Of a DNA stretch of 64,000 nt, positions 56,001 through 64,000 are shown in pieces. The position numbers were made by a program, and so were the translations under genes. Below the pieces are notes generated by a model. The model was given only the letters and a program-made list of their open reading frames with translations, did no database searches and was not told where the DNA came from. The DNA comes from Alopecurus myosuroides (taxonomy: Eukaryota > Streptophyta > Magnoliopsida > Poales > Poaceae): contig JAPCYS010001710.1 of NCBI GenBank assembly GCA_028641055.1, positions 52,505 to 116,504 of the forward strand, read 5' to 3'. The first letter of the stretch is position 1, and every line of letters starts with the position of its first letter.

Positions 56001-56720
56001 TCCCTATTTCTCCTACTGGTTTTGCTATTTCACCCACTTTCTACCGCTTGTTTTTTTCCCGGATAACTTGCTCCTAGATCTATCATTAGAGGAGAGAATT
56101 TCTATTAAATATGGTAATTTCGTCATAGATGCTAAGTCAGGGTAAGAAATAGAATTAATTAACTCTCCTGCTGTAAGTCCTCAAAAAATAAAAAATAATT
56201 AAAATAAGATACAATCATCATAACTTATAAGTGGTTCTGTATAAAGAGGCATTCCATTCATCGCAATGTAAAAAAAAACAACCCATTTCAAGCTCCATTC
56301 ATAACTTATAAGTGGTTCTGTATAAAGAGGCATTCCATTCATCGCAATGTAAAAAAAACAACCCATTTCAAGCTCCATTATCCATGGCGCCGGCTCATTT
56401 TCTAAAGAAAAAACTAATTAAGCTGCTAGCATGGTAAGCTGAGACAAATCCGGAAGGGTGATTCAAGAGTGTATACAATATTGAATGTAGAAAAGAAGCA
56501 TCTTGCTCGCAGCTGGACGAGGACAACGACATGCGGCTCTATGGTAGCTAGGCCGGCCGATATACCTTTAATTACTCAGTTGCTTTTCTGATTAGTTGCT
56601 ATGTGACGATGGTATCCTAACTCCGACATGGAGATGTCAACTCCGTCGACTCAGCACACTCCCAATCTAGCGGAATTCCAGCAAACTTTGCTTTACTTAG
56701 TTACCTGCTCCCCCCGTCGA
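56001..56720. other. Unassigned sequence with a third copy of the upstream block
   Basis: No coding region. A copy of the repeated upstream block occurs at about 56606-56690 (tgacgatggtatcctaactccgac, then cgactcagcacactccc). This may be the promoter region of a further receptor-kinase copy whose body is missing. Confidence 0.45.
56219..56379. repeat. 81-bp tandem duplication
   Basis: Copies 56219-56299 and 56300-56379 begin cataacttataagtgg and end ctccatt. They differ only by one A in a poly(A) run, so the duplication is very recent. Confidence 0.95.
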
Positions 56721-56732
56721 ACATGCGTTGCT

Positions 56733-57140
56733 GGCTTCTGCTTCAGTGTCTCCCCCTAACCAAACTTAAATACATTAACGGCTGAGATCGCTCCATACCC
56801 CTTCATAATTAAGGGTATGATGGTCATTGACAAACTATTAAATAGTCATTACCGGCTAATTGAGCCTTGTGTTGGCAACATTTTCCTACGACAAGAAAAT
56901 ATTCTCATGTGTGCGAGGCTTGCCTATAGTAGAGCTACATGGTTATCGCTTTTATTACATTGCACAGTTCTCCGATAGATTTCTAGTTAGTATACATACG
57001 GCCGTATGGTCATTGTGTATGGCCTTCGCAAGGCCGTCGAAGTCTAGTACGATTATCAACTAATTAACATTAATTAATTGTAACAAAGGACGATAATGCC
57101 CTTTTACGTTTTGGGAAGGGGAGACACCGAAGCATAGCCC
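56733..57140. mobile_element. Mutator-type MITE with perfect 9-bp target duplication
   Basis: Flanks are tgcgttgct (56724-56732 and 57141-57149). A 9-bp duplication is the mark of Mutator-like elements. The ends ggcttctgcttcagtgtctcccc and the complement of the right end match at 19 of 23 positions. The 408-bp AT-rich interior holds no transposase. Confidence 0.85.
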
Positions 57141-57183
57141 TGCGTTGCTACTCCGAAGAATCATTCTCTTTTTCATTTCTTCC

Positions 57184-57590
57184 CACTACAGGAATCTGTA
57201 TATAGGCCGACGGCCAGAAGCCGTCGGCACAGATCATAACCCCGTCGGCACAGGCTGTGCCGACGGTGGCCGTCGGCACCTCGCCGTCGGCGTATTCCTC
57301 TGTCGGGTCAGCTCGATTGGCCGTCGGCACACCCAAAAGCCGTCGGCATAGGGAAATGGTGGGCCCCACCTTGGCCTGACAGTGGGCCCCACGCTGTCAG
57401 CGCGTTGGGCTGGTGGAGGTAACTGTGCCGACGGCAATGCCGTCGGCACAGAGGGGGACACGTGGCGCCGTCTGGTGCGCTCCTGGGGCAGAGGCTATGC
57501 CGACGGCAATGCCGTCGGCACAGGCCTGACCAATTGGTCAGCGTAGGACCTGTGCCGACGGCATTGCCGTCGGCATAGCCTCTGCCCAGG
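57184..57590. repeat. CACTA terminal and subterminal repeats
   Basis: At least ten copies of gccgtcggca or its complement occur, several arranged head to head (gtgccgacggcaatgccgtcggcac), which fold as hairpins. They are probable binding sites for the element's TnpA-like protein. Confidence 0.88.
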
Positions 57591-57802
57591 TTTTTTTTTT
57601 GCTCTGTTTTGTGTTGTTTTCGTTCCAAAAATCACAGAAAAATCACAAATAATGATCCAATCCAATAGAAACATCTAGAAGCTCAGTACCATCATTATTA
57701 ACCATCAAAACATCCAGACAAACATCGTTTAAGGTCATACATCGATCCTGATACGTCCATCGATCCAGATACATCCATACATCGATCTAGATACATCCCT
57801 AG

Positions 57803-60222
57803 CTAGGAGAAGGGGTGAAGCCTAGGTCTCCACTCGTGAAAACGGGACGATCATGTGTCGCGTCCGTCGAACCAGCTCGGGAGCCACCAGGCGAGGTACC
57901 AGGAGTGGCCGAAGCACGGCCGTGAATCGGCATCGTCTGGCGCGAACCCGGGGAGCCACTAGGAGAAGCCCGGCCAAAAGCCGTGTTCTCCGAAGCTCCA
58001 GTACCCTACATGTTCGAGCACGAATTAGACACTTTAGAGGCAAAGTAAATCAGTAATCGACGTGTGGAAAAGAACACATACCGGGGTCTCTGCGTAGTAT
58101 GTGAGGGCAAACTCTTCCCTCGATGTGAATATCGGGACCGGCCCTGGCGCTTCAGGAGGCTCTCCTGGAGGCGCTCCTCGCTCTCCGGTGGTCATCCACC
58201 TCATCATCGCCTACAAGATGGTTTAGATGTCATGTGTTGCCAAGATGGTTTAGACTTGTCATATTTTGCAGAAATATGGATTGAAAACTTACCATCGATA
58301 CCGCGTTAGTGTACGCAGTGGAGAGATCATTCCTCTGCTGCCACGCCTGTAGGTCCTCCTTGTACTTCGCATAAGCGGCGGCATAGGCCGCATCGAACTC
58401 CGGCTACAATTTAGGAAACAAGTTAATATCGACAACTTAGCAATGCAGAGGGGAATGTCAGAAAACATGATGAGAATGAGAGGACAACTTACATCGGCAG
58501 AGGCAAAGGCAGCTCCAGCACGCCGTCGACGAGGCTGGACAGGGACGGCGTCGACGGGGAGGGTAGCCTTGATACGAGTGAGGCTCGCGGTAGGCGTGGC
58601 CACCTTATCAAGGACTTTCAGACGGCCGTGCTCCCTCCCGTTCCCCGCTAGCATCAACGCCGTCTCGTCGTACTCGTGCTCGAGGGGGTTCTCGACCTGC
58701 TGGTGCAGAATCTGGAACGCCGAGCAGTAAGACCGCATGTCCTCCTCGGCTGTGCCGTAGTACTCAGGAGCCGAGGACGTGGCGGCGTCCGAAACGGACT
58801 TCTTCTGCCTCATCTTCTGCCACGCCCCCAAGTAAGTAGCTGGCACCCCACTCTGTTTCTCCTGCATCGCAAAAGTAAACGTTATGTGTATCAAGTAGAA
58901 ACATGCATGATAGAAAATAAACAATCTTTTCCATGTATGTACATACCATCCTCGTCTTGAAGCGGTCGGTGCTGAGGCTGCCTCCACTGTGGGTGCCCCC
59001 GTGGCCTCGGTTCCTCCTGTTCCGCTTGCTCAGGGCATCGAATTCGGGGTCTTCCCCGGCCCACCTCCTAGCCAACGCCGCCCATGCGTCCTCGTGTCTT
59101 TCGGCCCAGTGTGGAATGACCTGAGAATGCAATAGTGAAGTAAATAGGAGGCAATGCAATGGCAACTTAACTGAAATGTAGAATGACATAGATAGTTTAC
59201 TTACCCTCATGAAATCCTCGGGTGTCTTGGGCGGGTCCTCGACATTATCATGCTTCTTGGCCCTTTTGCCCTTCTCGGCCATGAACGCGCTGATGGCGGT
59301 GTGCTTCTGGTTGTACCACACCTGGCGGGTCAACCTCACGCACGCCAGGCGGAGAACCCGAACCGCCGCGGCTCTATCCTCCTCAAGCCCGGAAAAAGCA
59401 CTTCAATCATGCATAAAGAAAATTGCGAGTTAGAACGGTGGTGTCATCAACTACGAACGAAACTCAAGAAAATATAACTTACCCAAAACCTGGTGATCAC
59501 GGCGTCAGAAGCCTTCCCGAAGGGCGGGCAATCGGCAGCCTCGTAGTCCAGCCAAGAAGTGGCCAACTTCGAATCGCCATCCACAGCCGTGGTGTAAAAG
59601 CCCGGCCAATAAAGCCGGATCAGAGCTCCAATCAAGCTCGAAGGCTGGCGGCTCCCTTCAGCATATGTCCAATTGCTGCATAATAATCAAACATTAGTAC
59701 ATATGCCAAAAATGAAACTACATATTTAAAATTATAAAATTAGTAAACTTACTCCTTCTTATTTGGATAAATAAGAGTCTTCTCCTCCTCCGTGGCAGGC
59801 TGCTTATCCGCACCGGGGACTCCCGCTTCCCACGAACTCGCAGCTTCTTCGGTGCCCCTACTCCTCCCTCTACCTCCCCCTCCATCTCCACCTCCACCTC
59901 CTCTCGTCCTCCTCCTCCTCCGGTCTGTACTCCTCCTCCTCCTCCCGTCTGGACTCCGTCTCCCCCTCCTCCCTATACTCTATCTGCAGCTGGGAAGCCA
60001 CGTCACCAGACGCGGAGGGTGGAGGCTCCAAGTCTACACCTCCCCGCCACCTCCACCTCGTCCTCGTCCTCGTCCTCCACCTCCACCTCCACCTCGTGCC
60101 CGGCGCCCTCGTCCTCCAACCGCATCGTCGTCCACGGGGTAGCGCCGATTGCGAATCAAGGATCTACCACTCCGTGTAATCTTCTTGAGCAAGGACGACG
60201 ACGATTCCTTGCCTTGGCTCAT
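57803..60222 (-). pseudogene. CACTA second gene, Transposase_24 (En/Spm-like), multi-exon
   Basis: The minus-strand ATG at 60222 (MSQGKESSSSLLKKITRSGR) opens a basic then Gly/Glu-rich first exon. A shift in the ggt repeat near 60050 links it to an acidic stretch. Later exons each end in a gtaag or gtatg donor. They are about 59640-59482 (RLYWPGFYTTAVDGDSKLA), 59401-59205 (RLTRQVWYNQKH...EDFMR), 59121-58949 (IPHWAERHEDAWAALARRWA, NRRNRGHGGTHSGG), 58861-58492 (GVPATYLGAWQKMRQKK), 58403-58292, 58217-58082 and 58005-57803, ending at TAG 57803-57805. The NRRNRG..GTHSGGS block is the Transposase_24 hallmark. The product probably binds the subterminal repeats. Only the first exon looks disrupted. 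Confidence 0.78.
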
Positions 60223-60462
60223 ATTGTCCAATCACCTGCATCGAGAAATAGAAAACAATTAAATCACATATACATAGTAAAATATAGGCACTTAGCATAA
60301 AATGCTGAAATGTAGGCACTTAGCATAAAATGGTGAAACTTGGCATAAAATGTAGAGCATCACTAGGTATGTTCAAAAGAAAAAATACTAAGTATAAAAT
60401 GGTGAAACTTGCATAAAAATACTAAGATAAAATACTAAGTATAAAGACATCACCTAGAATCA

Positions 60463-63400
60463 TCACTCTCATAATTAGGTGGGTTCTCGTTCTCACTATC
60501 CGTATCACTATCACGTGAGTAGTAAATTAGAGGATCTTCGAACGGTGGTGGCATCATCGTCTTCATTGTCTGTATGTAGCTTGGTGAGCATGTCTATGTC
60601 CTTTAGATCCACCACTGACTCACCACGAGTTTCTGCATTGTTCTCAAGGTCCTCAAAACCACCCATTTGTAAGTCAAAGTCCCCGAAGTCCTCTTGCTCT
60701 TGATAGAAAATTCCCTGGTACGTTTTCGGGTCAATGTTGTTATAATCGTCGTCGGACGGCATGGGTAGTTTACCATGTGGCGATACCCTGAACGCGACCT
60801 CCCAACCCTTGAGTGCCTCTTTCTGGCATGGGTAAGGCAAATAATAAACTTGCTTAGCTTGGTGAGCCACAATAAAGACATCGGCTCCGCTATAGGTGGT
60901 TGAAGGCCTAACTTCAACTAACCCAATGGAAGGGGTACTTTTGTATCCATGGACGGGGTCGAACCAGTGGCATTTGAACACAACGAGCTTGAGTTCTACG
61001 TTGGTGCGATTGAACGTCAGCTCGTATACCTTCTCTAACCTTCCGTAGTAGTCTACAGAATCGGCGCCTCGGGTGAAAACCCCGGTATTTCCCGTTTTTA
61101 CATTCGGCCGACTCTTCTGGTGATCCTCCGTATGGAAGCGATACCCATTCACATCATACTTCTCATATTTCATGACGCTACGGGTAAAACCTTGGGAAAC
61201 ACATCTCAACTCATCCGTCATATGAACGTTGGGATTAGCTCCCTACAAATACGATACAAATTGTTTTGTGCATTAGATAGGTGTAACGAAAGGGACAAGT
61301 CACATATTGCAAGGTAATAGGGAGAGGTTAGAAATTACTTTTTCCATGAACCAAGACACAAATTTTTTCTGTCCGGGAGCACCCTCTTTCAGAAGAGTGA
61401 TAGATGGTTCCTCCGCTCCAGACCACATTTCATCCGTGAATTCTCTAAAAGAAGAGAATACGTATTAGATCGAAACAGGGTTACTAGTTGGAAAGTAATT
61501 TGTACCACCATTTTACCTGATATAATCGACCACTTCCTTCATGTTCGTAAGCACATAGAGCATTATGCAATCTTGCTCTTCCTTGGTCAAGGTATATTTT
61601 TCTCGGCCACCTGACTTGCCACCGGGACATTGGAAGAGGAGGAGCTGGGGGTCATGCTTGGGCTCGTCGATATTGTACCGAGATGCCTGGTTATGCATAG
61701 TGGGGACTTCAGCAGGATAGTACGTTGTCGCGGCGTCTGCCATCTCCTCAAGACATACTCCCTCAGCTATGCATGCTTCAATCTTAGCTTTATTTCCAGT
61801 TTTGTTTCTAATGTACTTGAACTCTCTCTCAATACAAAACTGCCAACGAAACTGCACCGGTCCACCCAAAAGTGCCTCGTTCGCGAGATGCACAACGAGA
61901 TGTGCCATCGGAGTAAAGAAGCCTGGCGGAAATATCATCTCTAAGTTGCATAGCAACTCCGGCACTAGATCATGCAGCTTCTGAATAATCACAGGACATA
62001 TCTGCTTAGCACAAAGCGTGCGGAAGAAATGGCTCAACTCCGCGAGCACTCGCCAGACACGCTCGGGTAGATACCCTCGAACCATCACCGGCATCAGCCG
62101 CTCAAGCCATATATGATAGTCGTGACTCTTGAGCCCGTTGACTTTTCCCGTTAAAAGATTGACCCCCTTGCTTATTTCGAACAATAACCATCAGGAAACA
62201 TGACAATGAATTTGAGCCACTTGAATACCTCCTTCTTTTGAATACTGTCAAGGCAGTAGTCAGCGAGCGGTTAAACCAATTTTTTCGCCGGCGGTCAGGA
62301 GCCTGCATATGTAATCTCTTTCTATCACAGAGTTTCCGGACATCGACTCTAGCCTTCACATTATCCTTCGACTTCTCAGGAATGTTCAGGATTGTGTGAA
62401 AGAGTGACTCTCCGACATTCTTTTCGGTGTGCATCACATCGATGTTATGGGGAAGTTCGAGATCCTTGTAATAATCAAGCTGCGTCAAGCCTGCCACGTG
62501 AGTCCAGTTGTGTGTTGTACCATATCCGACGTATCGTGGGCCATTTGCCCCAGCGGGAACAAGAGCACGTAGCTCGGCATCAACAGCTGCACCATCGAAT
62601 GTTGGTATCTTTTTTTCTACACGCTCAACTCTGCCCTTCTTGAAGTTCTTTTTGTCTTCTCTAAATCGATGCCTTCTTTTGAGGAACTGTCGATGCATGT
62701 CAAACGAGGAATACTTCTTACCCGCGCTTAACCAGAGGAACTCCAATCGGTTCCTGCACACTGGGCATGGCCACTTACCAGCGGTACACCATCCACAGAA
62801 TAGAGCATACCCTGGAAGGTCGTGCATGGAGTATTGGAACCAAATTTTCATTAAGAAGTTTTTCTTTGATGCCCGGTCGTATGTGAACGTCCCGTGGTGC
62901 CAAGAGTGGTCCAAATCATCCACAAGCGGCTGCATGTAGACACTCAGATTCTTTCCCGGGTATTCTGGCCCTGGAATGATCAGCGACAGAAATATGGTAA
63001 TCCTTTGCATTAAGACTCCAGGAGGGAGATTGAGCGGAATAACAAACACAGGCCAGCAGCTGTATGAGGCAGTCGACATACCATATGGATTGAATCCATC
63101 TCTTGCTATCGCAATCCTGACATTTCGAGCCTCTTTTGCCTCATCGGGGTATTTTGCATCGAAATTCTTCCATGCCTGACCATCAGATGGATGTCCCATC
63201 TTTTCCCGTCCGTGCTCGTCTGTGTATCTCTTCCCATCTTGTGCCAAGTCATCTGTTTGGCAGTCTCCTCGGACCAATACAGCCGCTGGATTCTTTTAAT
63301 GAATGGGAGATACCGAAGAATCTTCATAGCGACTTTCGTCTGCTTCAACTGACCATCGGCTCCCTTTACCTCATGATACCTAGACGCCTTACAAATGCTA

Positions 63401-64000
63401 CAGTACTTGTCATCCGCAAACTGTTTCCAAAACAGAATGCAGCCTTTTGGACAAGAATCTATCTTTGTATAATCCATGTTGAGCCCTTTCAAGACTTTCT
63501 TCGCTTCGTGCATGCTTTTAGGCAGACAATGCCCTCGGGCAACATGTTACCATAGGTTTTCAGATTAGCTTCAAATCCAGCACAGGTGGGTGGAGTACCG
63601 GCCTTGTCGGCTAGTGCTTGAGAGATGGCATCGAGTTGAGAAATCTTTGCACCCTCGTATAGCGGCCTCTTAGCCGAGCCCATCATTTCAAAGAAGGCCT
63701 TCGCTGTTGGCTCGGGTTCTTCCGGTTCCTCTGGTTCGGGCTGTTCCTCCACTTGAGGTGGCGAATCAGGCATGTCGGCATCACGGAATCATCTAACAAG
63801 TTCCTAATCCCATCGTACTCAATGCCATTGATCCGCTGGCGCATCACCTCTCCTCTATCACGCTCGTACTGAGCAAAGTCGACAGTCGTCACGTAGTTCT
63901 GCATATATCCATGCAACCACAGGTGTTTAGTCATTTCAACCTTTCCATGACGATGCCGCCTCCGACAATTAGAGCAAGGGCATAATGGGGCGAACCGCTG
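60463..64000 (-). pseudogene. CACTA TNP2-type transposase, frameshifted, N-terminus outside window
   Basis: From the right edge the minus strand reads the transposase-associated domain (PLCPCSNCRRRHRHGKVEMT, TKHLWLHGYM). The TNP2 domain follows with DSCPKGCILFWKQFADDKYC, LRYLPFIKRIQRLYW, GFNPYGMSTASYSCWPV, YALFCGWCTAGKWPCPVC and LELPHNIDVMHTEKNVGESL. Then come DUF4218 (MVRGYLPERVWRVLAELSHFF, FPPGFFTPMAHLVVHL, CIEREFKYIRNK), a short exon at 61338-61445, and a DUF4216 exon ending near 60463 (CHWFDPVHGYKSTPSIGLVE). Splice sites near 61335 and 61242 look intact. One-base shifts near 63790, 63515, 63220, 62280 and 62175 break the coding frame. Confidence 0.9.

Larger units (their letters stand above)
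57184..64000 (-). mobile_element. CACTA element with transposase genes, right end outside the window
   Basis: The left terminus reads CACTACAGGAATCTGTATATAGG, followed by a dense array of gccgtcggcac/gtgccgacggc inverted motifs (57205-57590), typical subterminal repeats of grass CACTA elements. Two minus-strand genes follow: a multi-exon gene of the Transposase_24 kind (57803-60222) and a TNP2-type transposase (60463 to beyond 64000). The gene order and strand fit an En/Spm-like layout. The TNP2 gene carries several frameshifts, so the element is probably defective unless these are sequence errors. Confidence 0.92.

Noticed and set aside
58443..59477. Plus-strand frames opposite the CACTA second gene
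   Set aside because: They are antisense shadows; the minus strand has the conserved Transposase_24 motifs and splice donors.

Overview
The window is a transposon-dense intergenic stretch of a large plant genome, almost certainly a Pooideae grass (wheat, barley, oat or ryegrass relatives). The case rests on the mix: SIRE/Maximus-like copia, Athila-like and chromodomain (Tekay-like) gypsy LTR retrotransposons, Stowaway, PIF/Harbinger, hAT and Mutator MITEs, and CACTA elements with TAGTCCCGG or GCCGTCGGC subterminal repeats. The species cannot be fixed from the sequence alone. No CRISPR array, rRNA operon or bacterial-style operon is present. The only intact multi-exon reading frame I can defend is a small exonuclease gene carried inside a transposon.

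Layout. Positions 1-20714 hold one old minus-strand Ty1-copia element, cut by the left window edge. It is split by an Athila-like gypsy element (2004-12071, 5-bp target duplication) and by a truncated non-autonomous LTR element (14141 to about 18745), whose LTR itself carries a hAT MITE (14470-14992). Positions 20720-23160 hold fragments: a GC-rich retroposon piece, a copia integrase scrap and a LINE 3' end. Positions 23169-26058 look like an outer inverted-repeat element containing a 2.4-kb CACTA element (23307-25672). That CACTA carries a two-exon DEDDy 3'-5' exonuclease gene, a 61-bp tandem array and a 5S-rRNA-derived segment. Positions 26111-30428 hold two PIF/Harbinger MITEs and a poly(A)-tailed retroposon with 12-bp target duplications.

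Positions 30459-56000 are the remains of one plus-strand S-domain receptor-like kinase gene. The signal peptide and B-lectin part lie at 30459-30952. The S-locus, EGF and PAN parts lie at 55140-56000. The kinase domain is gone. About 24 kb of insertions separate the two halves: a palindromic 41-bp array, two MITEs, LINE debris, a T-rich GTTCC array, a hAT MITE with a perfect 8-bp target duplication, and a 5.6-kb minus-strand LINE. A 14.7-kb Tekay-like gypsy element (36836-51570, nearly identical 4.46-kb LTRs, TSD aaaga) interrupts the LINE just after its reverse transcriptase FADD motif. Right of the gene are an 81-bp tandem duplication, a Mutator-type MITE with a perfect 9-bp duplication, and a larger CACTA element (57184 to beyond 64000) with a multi-exon second ORF and a frameshifted TNP2-type transposase.

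Relative order is readable from the nesting. The copia element is older than the Athila-like element, and the LINE is older than the Tekay-like element, which is the youngest large insertion. Almost every long reading frame carries single-base frameshifts, so most genes are listed as pseudogenes. Some of these breaks could be sequence errors. The main lead for something new is the CACTA-borne exonuclease with its neighbouring 5S-like segment. Secondary leads are tRNA-like Pol III promoters in the Tekay-like LTRs and a Pol III-type USE/TATA pair at the LINE insertion point.
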